In this document: piece by piece, positions 52,041 to 61,162 of the stretch
Position numbering within the stretch: the stretch's first letter is position 1
Layout of the letters: each line of letters opens with the position of its first letter
Assembly: GCA_964560875.1 (NCBI GenBank)
Contig: CAZLMW010000035.1
Span: 5,637-69,636 of the forward strand
Source: CAZLMW01 sp964560875
Lineage (GTDB): Bacteria; Myxococcota_A; UBA9042
DNA: 64,000 nt
Reading direction: 5' to 3'
Notes under the pieces: model-generated
Seen by the model: only the letters and a program-made list of their open reading frames with translations
Databases searched by the model: none
What the model was told of the DNA's origin: nothing
Translations under genes and position numbers: made by a program

Positions 52041-52060
52041 GGGGGCTGAAAACAGCCCCC
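52041..52060. other. Perfect 8-bp GC hairpin with AAAA loop
   Basis: GGGGGCTG and CAGCCCCC flank AAAA. Stable on either strand. There is no adjacent T-run, so a standard terminator is unlikely; an attenuator, RNA end or protein site are possible. Confidence 0.6.
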
Positions 52061-52188
52061 TCGACCGAAAAAAGTGTCATTTTTCCCGCCTCACCCGAAA
52101 ACTCGCGGCCCGTGCGGCAGACTGCATTTACGTCCCCCACGATGACGGACACGATTCACGGCGCAGTCTGCCAGCGTTCACAGACATA

Positions 52189-52226
52189 CTGTACGGTCGT
52201 TCAGGATTCGCTGTACATCCGTTCAG
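52189..52226. promoter_or_regulatory. Tandem direct repeat, 22-base period
   Basis: CTGTACGGTCGTTCAG at 52189-52204 and CTGTACATCCGTTCAG at 52211-52226 agree in 13 of 16 bases and are offset by two helical turns. A GATAAT box follows at 52229-52234. Arrangement resembles an operator at a promoter; no -35 could be assigned. Confidence 0.45.
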
Positions 52227-52771
52227 TGGATAATAGTCCAGCGGTTGAAAGTTCAACAATCGCAACCAGTTGGCACACATCAATTGACACTTGAATTGTG
52301 AGCATTTGAGCGTATTCGAAAAACAGCGTGATTTCCACGGTTTAGATATCAACCCCGGAAGCCATCCATGCGGTTTTGATCACGCGAATTGGCCCAACCC
52401 GGCGCCGCAACCCATTGGCAGCGAAGCCTGTGGACTTCTGGTTTCTTCCATAACTTACGCGCGTTTAGAGACAGATATCCACAGCCTCTCCACAGCTTAC
52501 GGGGTCAAAAACTTGACCGTTCGTGAAGGGATTTCGACCTAGATAGTTGTCAAGCTCCATGTCCGGCGACATAGTCCATCCATCACCCACGGCCAAACAG
52601 AATAAGGGCCAACGGCGACGGGTTTTTGGGCAGAAAACTCCCGTCGCTGACGGGGGAATTTGTCTGGATGGGCAGCAGAATCTACAGGGGGACACGGTGG
52701 CTCGGAGCGCAACAGGTCAGGTCAGGGAAATACGTAGTGGTCGGCGGCAACGGGCCGAAGGACGACCACGG

Positions 52772-53170
52772 ATGCGCTCGCGTACGATTCCCCAGCGGCG
52801 ACTCAGCCGCGAAGAGATCGAGCAGGGTAAAGCTCTCACCGAGTACATGGATTACCGGCGCCCTCGGACCCGCGTGGAATGCGTCGACGGTGTGCGGCCC
52901 TGCCCGTATGTATCGTGCAAGCACCACCTCTATCTGGACGTCAACCCGAACACCGGCTCGATTAAGATCAACTTCCCGGACCTCGAGGTTTGGGAAATGA
53001 TGGACAGCTGTGCGCTGGACATCGCCGAACGCGGCGGAATCACGCTCGAAGAGGTCGGCTCAATCATGAACCTGACCCGCGAACGCATTCGCCAGGTCGA
53101 AGTGAACGGCCTCGAGAAGCTCCAGATGCAGGACTTCGCCTCCGAGCCGGGCGCGCCGTTCGGGATGTAG
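52772..53170 (+). CDS. Sigma-factor region-4-like DNA-binding protein
   Basis: 132 residues from the ATG at 52772, which has AAGGA nine bases upstream; a GTG at 52697 with AGGGGG upstream is the alternative. The segment RRPRTRVECVDG, then RPCPYVSCKHHLYLDV and IKINFPDLEVWEMMDSCALD, belongs to a conserved myxobacterial-type family. The C-terminus ITLEEVGSIMNLTRERIRQVE is a clear sigma-70 region 4 helix-turn-helix that would contact a -35-like element. There is no region 2, so it cannot act as a full sigma factor. The three conserved Cys and a His in the CPYVSCKHH stretch could bind metal. A regulator is likely; target unknown. It follows the structured region 51858-52771. Confidence 0.8.
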   Translation: MRSRTIPQRRLSREEIEQGKALTEYMDYRRPRTRVECVDGVRPCPYVSCKHHLYLDVNPNTGSIKINFPDLEVWEMMDSCALDIAERGGITLEEVGSIMNLTRERIRQVEVNGLEKLQMQDFASEPGAPFGM

Positions 53171-53209
53171 CCGCTAGTCTCGCGACTGAACTCTGCTAGA
53201 GTTCGCGCG

Positions 53210-54802
53210 ATGAAAAGACGCGCCATCCTCCTTCCAGCATCCGACCAAGGTCTCCAGGACCTCGCGTATCGGCTGCTCTCGCTCAACCTCGAACTCGTTG
53301 CTTCCGACGTCGCCGGACGCGCGCTCGCGATGGCTGGGCTGCCGGTGACACCGGTCGAGTTCGCGACCAAGCAAGCCAAGCTTGTCGGCGGCCGGGCAGC
53401 TCCTCTTCACTATTCGCTGCACGCCGGGATCGCCGCTGACTCGAGTTCGGCGATTGAGATCAAGCAGCTCGAGAACGCACGCATCCCGCTGGTCGACGTG
53501 GTCGTGGCCCATGTTCCGCAAGCGCCCGAAGACTTTGGCGACGAGCCGCTCGTTGGCTACGCATCCGGCGGCTACACCGGTGTCGCTGCTGCTATCTCCG
53601 CCGGGATCAGCCGTGCTGACCGTGTGGTGGTGTTGGTCGACCCGGCGGACTACGACAAGATTCCTGACGCGGTCGGTGACGGAGGCGACGCACTCACACT
53701 GCGCGTGACCCTTGCTGCCAAGGCGGCGCGCCACCTGGCGACGTTCCACTCCGTTATTGGCGAGCTGTTTGCACCCGGTGCGCCCGACGTCGAAGAAACA
53801 AGCGATGGGCCTGAGTTCGGCACCCCGGCCGCCGATATCGACCTGCAGGTGCCCGATGGTGGCCTGAAGTTCGCGCTCGGCCCTGTGAATCCTCCCTCAT
53901 TGCCGCGCTCGTGGCGCGCCTACGAAGATCTGTCCGAAGCGCTTACGGCGCCCGCTCAATACGACGTCTTGCACGGGGAACCGCCGACCATCACGCGCCA
54001 AATCGATCTCGATGTTGCGCTGTGCACGCTCGACGACATGCCCGCGCACCCGACCTCTGTTGTTGCGATCAACGGCCATGTCTGCGCCGTCGCGAGCAGC
54101 CCCAAGTCGAGCATGCGCGCGCTGCTTCGTGCCATCGGAGCCGATCCGATCGCGGCGCGCGGCGGTGTGCTCGCGTTCAACGGGCGCGTGGACGAAACCC
54201 TCGCCCGGGCGCTGATGGACTTCGAGCACGCGAAGGGCCTGCACATCGTGGCGGCCGACGCGTTCGACGAAGAAGCCGCGATGATCCTGTCCGAAGAGAC
54301 CGACCGAACCTTGATCGAGCTGCCCAGGGTCAGGCGTGGCCGGGTGCGCGCGAGGCTCAAGGCCACCAGGTTTGGCGTCTACATCGAGCCGGTCGTCGGC
54401 GGGTCGGTGAACCTCGGCGCCGGCCAGGTCGCGACGGAAACGCCCCCGCCCACAACGCTGGGCGACGCCGCCAACCTGGCGTTTCGCGTCGCGCGCAACT
54501 GCGCAGGCGTCGCCACCGTCATTTGCGACGGCTTCGGAACGCTGGGCATGTCGTCAGGCCAAGCCCACGCTACCGACGCGATCCAAATTGCGACCGCAAA
54601 GGCGCGCCGGGCCAATCGCGCCTGCGTCGCCGTGATCGATCGCGGCATCAGCTCTGGAGCAGCGGCGGCGGCACTGGCACGCGCGCAGGTCAAGCTCGTC
54701 GTCTTGCCGGTAAATCAAACGCCGGACGAGGTCTACGCGGCGCTTGATGCCAGCGAAATCGCGGCGATCGAAGTGGCCGATGGGTGGCGCACGCTCCGCT
54801 AA
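53210..54802 (+). CDS. Degenerate PurH-like protein (probable pseudoenzyme)
   Basis: 530 residues, the length of PurH, and similar in order throughout. The N-terminal MGS-like domain begins MKRRAILLPASDQGLQDLA and ASDVAGRALAMAGLPVTPV. Next comes DRVVVLVDPADYDKIPDAV, then GADPIAARGGVLAFNGRVDE and near the end AGVATVICDGFGTLGMSSGQ. But active-site signatures are lost. The transformylase KHxNPCG is replaced by AINGHVCAV (about 284-292), the RYGENPHQ segment is missing, and the C-terminal RHF-H end is absent. True PurH makes IMP from AICAR in purine synthesis. This copy is therefore probably non-catalytic, perhaps a regulator or binding protein. A GAACTC/GAGTTC inverted repeat (53188-53204) lies just before the ATG. 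Confidence 0.75.
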   Translation: MKRRAILLPASDQGLQDLAYRLLSLNLELVASDVAGRALAMAGLPVTPVEFATKQAKLVGGRAAPLHYSLHAGIAADSSSAIEIKQLENARIPLVDVVVAHVPQAPEDFGDEPLVGYASGGYTGVAAAISAGISRADRVVVLVDPADYDKIPDAVGDGGDALTLRVTLAAKAARHLATFHSVIGELFAPGAPDVEETSDGPEFGTPAADIDLQVPDGGLKFALGPVNPPSLPRSWRAYEDLSEALTAPAQYDVLHGEPPTITRQIDLDVALCTLDDMPAHPTSVVAINGHVCAVASSPKSSMRALLRAIGADPIAARGGVLAFNGRVDETLARALMDFEHAKGLHIVAADAFDEEAAMILSEETDRTLIELPRVRRGRVRARLKATRFGVYIEPVVGGSVNLGAGQVATETPPPTTLGDAANLAFRVARNCAGVATVICDGFGTLGMSSGQAHATDAIQIATAKARRANRACVAVIDRGISSGAAAAALARAQVKLVVLPVNQTPDEVYAALDASEIAAIEVADGWRTLR

Positions 54803-54898
54803 GTAAACGCAACGCTGCGCCACGTCTTGACGGCCCCCGTTGCGACAACCGACGCTACCGGCGGCGACCGCCATTGATGTTCCACCACCGCGGAGACC

Positions 54899-56203
54899 AT
54901 GCGGGTCAAGTGCCAGAACTGCACGGCCGGGTACACGCTGCCCGAGTCCAAGCTCAAAGCCGGACGCAGGCTGCAGTTCAGCTGCCGCCGGTGCGGTTCG
55001 CGGATCGTCGTGGTGGTGCCCGAAGCCTCCGAAGACGGCGAAGACGCGGCCGCAGCGCCCAAGAAGGCGGTTACCAGCCGGCCATCGTTCGCTCCCGCGC
55101 CGCGGGCAGGTCGCGCTTCCGGAGCGGTTGCGGCATCCGGCGGCAAGCCCGCAGGTCCCGGCAAGACGGGTCCGCGTAGAGACAAGCTGCTGTCCGGCGG
55201 CCGTGCATCGCCTTCCGGCGGGGTACCATCGGCTCCAACGCGCGAACCGACGGACGCGATCCGACAGCGCGAAGAGAAGCGGCTTGCTGGATCCGTCTCG
55301 CAGACCCGATCGGAGAAATCCATACGTTGGTTCGTCGCCAACGAGGACGGCAGCTACAAGAAGTGGCAGGCGCGCGACCTCGAAGTCGCGATTCGCGGCG
55401 GACTGATCAGTCCCGAGACGCTGCTTTGGCGCAAAGGAATGAACGGCTGGATCGCCGCTGACGAAACCCCCGAGTGGCGACAACTCTACGAACGTCACGA
55501 ACCGCGAGCGAACGAGAGCGCACCTCCACAACCCGCCGGTCCTGCAGCTGATGCGGCCGATGACCGCGTGCCAGAGCTCCCCGAAGAGCGCCCGGGTGGC
55601 GACAGCCAACACCTATCGGGTGCGAACGAAGCCGAGCCCACCGAGCTGTCCGACGTCGTCCGACCCGGCGAAGCCGGCGACGAAGACGTCTCCGTAGCGG
55701 GCGCCGGGCGCGTCAACACCGGCCAGCGGTCCATTCCGATGCCGGTTGTGCAGGTCGACGAGCCTGAAGACGCAACTCCAGCACCGCGTCGCCCCAATAA
55801 GCTCCGAAAACGCGCGCCCAAGAAGCTGCGCAATGCCGCTCGCAAATCCGGATTCCACAAAGCACAGCGGTCAGGCGGTACGCCGATGGATCGCGGCGAG
55901 GGGCCCGACGGCGACAAGAAATGGGCCCCGGCCACGGACACGTACACCGGTCCGCGCGGCAACTATACGCATCGGCTCGGCGGCGAAGGCGAACGTCAGG
56001 CGCTTCTCGCGCAGGTCGAAAGGGAACACGGCATGCAGCGCTCCCTGCGCACATGGCAATGGATCTCGCTGGCCACCGCTGCTGGTGCATTGATCGCCTT
56101 CGCCTTCGCGTCTTACCTGCTCATGAACTGGCAGCCCAACGGCGCCGAATGTGACTGCACGGCCTCCGCCGCGACCGTGACCGCTGACAAAGAGTCCCCA
56201 TGA
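54899..56203 (+). CDS. Zinc-finger/GYF-domain membrane protein
   Basis: 434 residues. The N-terminus is an MJ0042-type zinc finger (VKCQNCTAGYTLPE, FSCRRCGSRI), typical of deltaproteobacterial regulators. A low-complexity linker leads to a GYF_2-like domain (about 140-200: RWFVANEDGSYKKWQARDL, LLWRKGMNGWIAADETPEW). A long acidic/Pro-rich stretch and a basic segment (KLRKRAPKKLRNAARK) follow. One C-terminal membrane helix (WISLATAAGALIAFAFASYLL) leaves a short tail. It probably lies in the cytoplasm anchored to the inner membrane and binds Pro-rich partners. Its stop overlaps the next start (ATGA). Confidence 0.8.
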   Translation: MRVKCQNCTAGYTLPESKLKAGRRLQFSCRRCGSRIVVVVPEASEDGEDAAAAPKKAVTSRPSFAPAPRAGRASGAVAASGGKPAGPGKTGPRRDKLLSGGRASPSGGVPSAPTREPTDAIRQREEKRLAGSVSQTRSEKSIRWFVANEDGSYKKWQARDLEVAIRGGLISPETLLWRKGMNGWIAADETPEWRQLYERHEPRANESAPPQPAGPAADAADDRVPELPEERPGGDSQHLSGANEAEPTELSDVVRPGEAGDEDVSVAGAGRVNTGQRSIPMPVVQVDEPEDATPAPRRPNKLRKRAPKKLRNAARKSGFHKAQRSGGTPMDRGEGPDGDKKWAPATDTYTGPRGNYTHRLGGEGERQALLAQVEREHGMQRSLRTWQWISLATAAGALIAFAFASYLLMNWQPNGAECDCTASAATVTADKESP

Positions 56204-57291
56204 CCGCACAGCGCTTCGACTATGGCCGCCGGCTCGACGACTTCGTCCCTGGCGCCATTCACCGCCACCCGTTCGAGTTGACGCTGGACGAGGTGATCGC
56301 CGGCCCGTACATGGCCAGCTTCATCGACGCCACCCCCGCGTGGAGCTCCGACCGCTGGGCGCCCGTGTTTGGCCTGCAGCGACGCCCTATCGCGCCGCAC
56401 TTGTTGCTTAACATCGGCCTGTCGACTTCGGTTCACGACGTCTCGCAGCAGGCGATCGCCCACCTCGCGTATGTGCGCGTCGAGTTTCCCAAGCCGCTGC
56501 CCGTCGGTGGCACGGTTCGCGGCGCGACCCGCATCCTCGAGGCACGACCGAGCAGCAAGGGCGACAAAGGCGTCGTATCCGTTCAGACAGTCCTGACCGA
56601 TGAGTCAGGCGATCGTGTGCTCGATTTCGAACGAAAGGCGCTCGTGCGCGCCGGCAACCTCGTTGATCGCCCCGCCGTGGCCGACAACGCCGGGGAAGAA
56701 GCGCTCGGCCGGTTGCCCGAAGGACTGATCGACAGGCTGTCCGCGATGCGGCCTTCCGACGAGCTGTTCATCCCGCCGCTGTTCGGCGCATTTGGTGACC
56801 TCCAAGTCGGCCAGGTCTTCTGCCACGCCAACGGACGGACGGTCGCTGAATCCGAGCACATGCAGCTGTCGGCGGTGTGCCGCAATAGCCACCCTTTGCA
56901 CTGGGATTCGGTCTACAGCGCGGCCAACAGCTTCACCGGTGAACGCGTGGTTTACGGCGGCCTGGTGCTCGCTTGGACACTGACCCAGACAACGCTCGAC
57001 CTCGGCGGCCACGTGCTTTGGGAGTCCGGTTGGTCCGACGGCGCCCATCCCGCGCCTGTATTGGCGGGCGACACGATCTTTGCCGCGACCAAGATCCTCT
57101 CGAAACGGTCCGTCGGCCCGGCAGTTGGCGAAGTCGAGATGCGGGTGGTTGGCGTCAAGAACCGGCGGCCCGAGGCGATTGTGGCGTCCGGCGCCGACCT
57201 GTTTGAAGCCGAGCGGAATAAGCCAACAGATGCGCGCATCGCCGACAAGGTTGTCGAGATCACGCGCCGTGTGCTGGTCCTCAAGCGTTGA
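56200..57291 (+). CDS. Double-hotdog MaoC-like hydratase
   Basis: 363 residues; two tandem hotdog domains (about 20-160 and 195-350) of the MaoC/enoyl-CoA hydratase-2 group. Key segments are DATPAWSSDRWAPVFG and YVRVEFPKPLPVGGTVR in the first, and SVCRNSHPLHWD-like CRNSHPLHWDSVY and ERVVYGGLVLAWTLT in the second. The length and two-domain layout fit mesaconyl-CoA (methylfumaryl-CoA) hydratase-type enzymes, which act on branched C5 acyl-CoAs. No other gene of such a pathway is adjacent, so that substrate is only a guess; a MaoC-like enoyl-CoA hydratase is the safe call. Its ATG overlaps the previous stop. It converges with the thioredoxin gene after 35 bases. Confidence 0.75.
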   Translation: MTAQRFDYGRRLDDFVPGAIHRHPFELTLDEVIAGPYMASFIDATPAWSSDRWAPVFGLQRRPIAPHLLLNIGLSTSVHDVSQQAIAHLAYVRVEFPKPLPVGGTVRGATRILEARPSSKGDKGVVSVQTVLTDESGDRVLDFERKALVRAGNLVDRPAVADNAGEEALGRLPEGLIDRLSAMRPSDELFIPPLFGAFGDLQVGQVFCHANGRTVAESEHMQLSAVCRNSHPLHWDSVYSAANSFTGERVVYGGLVLAWTLTQTTLDLGGHVLWESGWSDGAHPAPVLAGDTIFAATKILSKRSVGPAVGEVEMRVVGVKNRRPEAIVASGADLFEAERNKPTDARIADKVVEITRRVLVLKR

Positions 57292-57326
57292 CCTGACGGC
57301 CAGCCCAGGACTCCTGGAACGGACCA

Positions 57327-57890
57327 CTACAAACGCGCGTCGAGCTCACGCGGGATCAGCACGCCCTGTCGGTTCCACATCACGTGCCCCTGCGCGTCGA
57401 TCATGACGGTGGTCGGGTAAGCGCGAATCCCCAGCTTCTGCATCAGCTGCCCAGCTCCAGCCACCATGCGCAGCCTCGACGGGCGTCCATCGAGCCACTT
57501 GGTCACGACCGACGCGTTCTCGGCGGTGACCGCGAGCACTGGCACGTCGGGATGTCGCTCAGCGAAGCCTTCAACAGAGCCGGTTGTGAGCTTGCAAGCC
57601 GAGCACCACGTCGCCCAGAAATAGAGGACCACCGGCTTGCCCTTGAGCTGCTCGGACGTCACCACCGCGCCGTCAAGTGACCGCGCTGTGAACTGCAACG
57701 CGTCGCCGTCGGTCATCGGGCCGCGGCCCATCAACAAGATGGCGGCGAACGCGACACCAGTGATGAGCACCGTACTGGCGATCGAGCGCACGATCCCAAG
57801 CAACCGGCCGACAAAGTCTGGCTGTCCATCCCCAGACGTGTTCGTTGCGGCGTTCTCGGCCTCCGCGGGGGCGCTATTTGACCTTGCCAT
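57327..57890 (-). CDS. Membrane-anchored TlpA/ResA-like thioredoxin
   Basis: 187 residues. A polar N-terminus and one membrane helix (IASTVLITGVAFAAILLM) anchor a thioredoxin-fold domain outside the inner membrane. The active site is WCSAC within FWATWCSACK, and the cis-Pro loop is AYPTTVMID. TlpA/ResA proteins reduce disulphides, for example in cytochrome c maturation or exported Cys-rich proteins; several such proteins occur here. The start overlaps the end of the large lipoprotein gene by 17 bases, so the two are probably cotranscribed. Confidence 0.85.
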   Translation of the reverse strand: MARSNSAPAEAENAATNTSGDGQPDFVGRLLGIVRSIASTVLITGVAFAAILLMGRGPMTDGDALQFTARSLDGAVVTSEQLKGKPVVLYFWATWCSACKLTTGSVEGFAERHPDVPVLAVTAENASVVTKWLDGRPSRLRMVAGAGQLMQKLGIRAYPTTVMIDAQGHVMWNRQGVLIPRELDARL

Positions 57891-60800
57891 CTGCGTGGAT
57901 GTTGCCGGGTTTGCTGTAAACGCTCTGTACGTCGAGCGCGATCTTGGTGCCCTTGGGGATCACAGAACCCAGCAACGACAGGTCCAATTCAGGCAGCGGG
58001 AAGCTCGCGAGGGTGCCCTTCAGCATCCCGACGAGTTGGCCGGCGACGACCGGCATCAGCTGCTGGAAGAACGCGTGCGTCGAAACCGGCGCCGGGTCTT
58101 TGCCCATCAAGACCGAGTCGATGTCCGTCTCGATGAGGTGCAGCGGCGATAGGTTCAACCCGATCTCCTTGCCGTTTTTCCCGTTCACAGCGACCAGCTT
58201 CACCTTCGCCGCGCCGCTGATGTAGGCCCGCAATACGACCGGCGCGCCATCCATCACGACGCTGACATCGAGGCGAATGTCACCGATCTGCAGCTCCGGG
58301 GAACCGCCTGGTACGCAGTCGTTGATGAGCGGCGGCAGCATGAAGTCGGCCTTCACGTCGAGGTTTTTCACCTTGAACTTGCTCAGGTCGAAGCTGCCAA
58401 GCGCGCTGGTAGGCACCTTCACCTTGAGACCACCGGCCTGCCACAGCGCGGCGAGCATTTGGTTGGCGAGGTCCATGTGCATCTTGATCTCGAACGGGCT
58501 CTTGCGCGGCAGCGCACCGTAGCTCTGATACGTCTTCAGACAGGACCGGCGTGCGACCGAGCCGAGCACCTTGTACGGCACCTTGCGCGAGCTCGTCAGC
58601 GCCGTCCGCATGCCAAGTTTCAGCCCGCCGACCTTGCCGCTATAGGGCCCATAGCTCTGCAATTGTTGCAGCTTGGACGTCAGCGTCAGCGCCACCGACG
58701 GGGCGCCAAAGAAGCCGGGCAGGTTGAATTTCTGGTTGAGGGCAAACGCCTGCAGCGCCTTGCCCAAAGGACCGTCGATCGCCGTGGCGATCTGCTTTTG
58801 CAGCTGCGATTGCAGCGCCTTGGTGATCGTGCCGTTGAAGAGCGAAATCAACCAGTTGACAAGGAAGCCCCAGCCGTTGGTGATCTTGACCTTGAGGTCG
58901 TGCAGCTTCACCGCGACGTTGCTCGTGGTCACCTTCGTCGTGCCGTTGCTGTAGACGGTCACCTTGATAAGCCCCGACACCGACATCCAGCTGGCGGTGA
59001 CGCGCACGTTCATGTTCGGGCTGTACCAGGCTGTGCCCTTCAAATAGACGTCCGCGACGACGTTGTGGATCTTGCCCGCCATCGCGAGCCCGCTGCTCGT
59101 CGCGGTGAGTTTGAGCTGCGGATAACCCTTGTTGATCTTGTAGTTGCCGAACGTGAGCTTCTTGAAACTCATCTCGCCCTTGTAGCCGGTGACGTCGATC
59201 TTGAACTTCTGCTTGGTGATGGGGCTGAGATCGAAGTTCTTCAGCACGATCTCGAGCACCGTGGCCAGGTCCTTGGGCTTGCTGTGATTGCGATAGCCGC
59301 TGTCGAGCGCCTTTTGGCCCAGGAATGCGTCCAGGCCGTGGCTGACAAGTGTGCTCGAGCCGTATTTCGACTCGGTCTTCATGAACTTGCGGGCGATGTA
59401 GAAGGAATGCACCACCTGGTTACGGTTGCCGAACTGATCCTTGGCCTCGATCTTCACGATGTTCATGCCGGCCTTGGCGATCACCGTGTGCTTGGCGCTG
59501 ATGCCGCCCTTGGACTTGACGCCGTTGACCTTCACCTCACCGAGCGGACTGAGCTCATCGACGACGCTGAACGTCACGACCAGCTTGCTGCCGGTCCACA
59601 AAAGGGTCGCGGCTCGCTTGGGCGATTTGACGTTGATCAGCGGACCGTTCGTGTCGACGCGCACCTTGCGGGTGGCCTTCGCGGTCGGATTTTCCTGGGC
59701 GCTGGCCGTGATGGTGTAGAGCCCGTCCTTGAAGAACGAGACCTGCGCATTGACCGCGTCGATCGTGCCGCCGCCGGGCGACGTGGCGATGGGTTTGAGC
59801 GGTACGTCCTTGTTGACGTTGCCGTATTTGTCGGCGCCTTCGCCCTTGAGCTGGATCTTCTGCGCGTGGCTGTAATTGGGCAGATTCGGGTCCAGGATCA
59901 GCTTGAGCGACACGACGGGGCCGGCCTTGATCTCCAGGTCGGCTTCGACCGCGTCCTTGAGCACAGATGCGTTGCACTTGACCTTGTGTTTGCCCGCTTT
60001 CGTGCAGGTGAGTGTCGCGCCCCCGGTCTTGTTTGACGCTTTGCAGCCGCTGCCGGCATCGACCTTCCACGGCGAGGGCTGTTTCTCCACGACGTTTCCG
60101 TACTGGTCGTACGCCGTGCATGCGATGTCGATCTTGTCGTCGACCCTGGCGGATGCCGGCTTGGCCACCGCCTTGCTGAAGTCGGGCGGTCCGGCCTTGA
60201 TGACGATCTCGCCGGGCACTTGCTCGAGCTTGGCGCCGGTGACTTCGCAATCGACCTTGTAGGTGCCTGCCTTCGTTCCCTTTACGAGGTCTGTCAGCAG
60301 CTGCAAGCCGCTGGGGAGCTTGAGACTCGTGACCGCGGGTTTGGCAGGCGGATCGCCGATCGCGGGTTGGAGCGTCTTGGTCGCGTTGCCGAAGCTGTCG
60401 GTCAGCTTGCACGCAACGGCGGTGCCGGCTTCGCCCGCGATGATGGTCGGCTTGTCGGGCACCGCGGTCACGCGCGCGGCAGCGCCGGCAATGAACACCG
60501 CCGTGACGGGGTCGGAGACGAGAGAATGCGACTTGAGCTCGCATTTGATCGGCCACGAGCCTGCTTTCGTAGTTACGGCGGCCAGGCCAGCGCCCGCGGC
60601 CGCGGAGACGACCTTGAGCGGATCACCGACGACCAGGGACCAAGCACCCTTGGACACGGAGAACGGGGCCCCCTTGCCGTCGACGGCCTCACATGTGACC
60701 TGGGCCATGTCGCCGGCGACGATTTTTGCCGACTTGAGCTTCGCGATCACCTTCACGGGGCCGTTTGTCGAACCGGCATCGGGCGATCCGCCGCTGCCGC

Positions 60801-61044
60801 CGCTCGACGTGGTGCCGGCATCAGCGCCACCGCCGCTCGCCCCCGACGATCCACCGCTGGACCCGCCGCTCGACCCGGCGTCTGAAGAGTTGCCGTTGTT
60901 GAAGCCACCGCCCAACCCAGAGCCCCCGCCGTTGCCAGTGGGCTGGACGAAGTTGCTGCCGGTGTTGCCGACGCCGTCGTTGCCGCAAGCAACCAGGGCC
61001 AGACACGATAGAACGATAAGAATTCTGCGCGACGTTACGGCCAT
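57874..61044 (-). CDS. Large lipoprotein with Ig-like repeats and a possible BPI/TULIP domain
   Basis: 1056 residues from the ATG at 61044, which has GAGGA upstream and starts the signal peptide (lipobox LVAC). A Gly/Ser/Ala linker follows. Residues about 100-470 are four or five beta-sandwich repeats (VKVIAKLKSAKIVAGDMAQV, ARVTAVPDKPTIIAGEAG, DKIDIACTAYDQYGN, ADKYGNVNKDVPL), like invasin or filamin Ig-fold units. About 520-1040 contain long amphipathic beta and helix patterns such as LHDLKVKITNGWGFLVNWL, then LFNGTITKALQSQLQKQIA and PLPELDLSLLG. They recall the tubular lipid-binding BPI/LBP family. That last assignment is pattern-based and unproven. If correct, the protein could carry or sense lipid at the cell surface. 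Confidence 0.72.
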   Translation of the reverse strand: MAVTSRRILIVLSCLALVACGNDGVGNTGSNFVQPTGNGGGSGLGGGFNNGNSSDAGSSGGSSGGSSGASGGGADAGTTSSGGSGGSPDAGSTNGPVKVIAKLKSAKIVAGDMAQVTCEAVDGKGAPFSVSKGAWSLVVGDPLKVVSAAAGAGLAAVTTKAGSWPIKCELKSHSLVSDPVTAVFIAGAAARVTAVPDKPTIIAGEAGTAVACKLTDSFGNATKTLQPAIGDPPAKPAVTSLKLPSGLQLLTDLVKGTKAGTYKVDCEVTGAKLEQVPGEIVIKAGPPDFSKAVAKPASARVDDKIDIACTAYDQYGNVVEKQPSPWKVDAGSGCKASNKTGGATLTCTKAGKHKVKCNASVLKDAVEADLEIKAGPVVSLKLILDPNLPNYSHAQKIQLKGEGADKYGNVNKDVPLKPIATSPGGGTIDAVNAQVSFFKDGLYTITASAQENPTAKATRKVRVDTNGPLINVKSPKRAATLLWTGSKLVVTFSVVDELSPLGEVKVNGVKSKGGISAKHTVIAKAGMNIVKIEAKDQFGNRNQVVHSFYIARKFMKTESKYGSSTLVSHGLDAFLGQKALDSGYRNHSKPKDLATVLEIVLKNFDLSPITKQKFKIDVTGYKGEMSFKKLTFGNYKINKGYPQLKLTATSSGLAMAGKIHNVVADVYLKGTAWYSPNMNVRVTASWMSVSGLIKVTVYSNGTTKVTTSNVAVKLHDLKVKITNGWGFLVNWLISLFNGTITKALQSQLQKQIATAIDGPLGKALQAFALNQKFNLPGFFGAPSVALTLTSKLQQLQSYGPYSGKVGGLKLGMRTALTSSRKVPYKVLGSVARRSCLKTYQSYGALPRKSPFEIKMHMDLANQMLAALWQAGGLKVKVPTSALGSFDLSKFKVKNLDVKADFMLPPLINDCVPGGSPELQIGDIRLDVSVVMDGAPVVLRAYISGAAKVKLVAVNGKNGKEIGLNLSPLHLIETDIDSVLMGKDPAPVSTHAFFQQLMPVVAGQLVGMLKGTLASFPLPELDLSLLGSVIPKGTKIALDVQSVYSKPGNIHADGKVK

Positions 61045-61162
61045 TGCAGCTCCTCGACGGGGTAGCGGCTCACAATGTAAAGGCTGCGCGCGCGCGGGGA
61101 CAGGCAATCCCACCTGCGCGCCCGATCACGTGGGGTGTGGGTGCCGTGAGACCGTTGGCCGA

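Larger units (their letters stand above)
51858..52771. other. Non-coding region with several short repeats and hairpins
   Basis: About 900 bases without a convincing gene and visibly richer in A/T than the surroundings, especially 52200-52550. It holds a probable terminator (51863-51889), AAAAGTGTCATTTT twice (51932-51945, 52070-52083), GCAGACTGC twice and inverted once (51992, 52117, 52163), a perfect hairpin (52041-52060), a tandem direct repeat (52189-52226) and three TCCACAG-like sites between 52429 and 52495. Short open frames here have no recognisable product. Confidence 0.6.

Noticed and set aside
52429..52495. Replication origin based on three TCCACAG sites
   Set aside because: None is a perfect TTATCCACA, no dnaA/dnaN/gidA/parA genes are near, and the sites are few. 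Kept only as part of the structured-region note.
51902..52542. Two short open frames (130 and 83 codons) in the non-coding region
   Set aside because: No good ribosome sites or recognisable domains; they lie across the repeats and hairpin.
58459..60036. 525-codon plus-strand frame inside the large lipoprotein gene
   Set aside because: Antisense to the Ig-like and C-terminal regions; no signal, motif or ribosome site.
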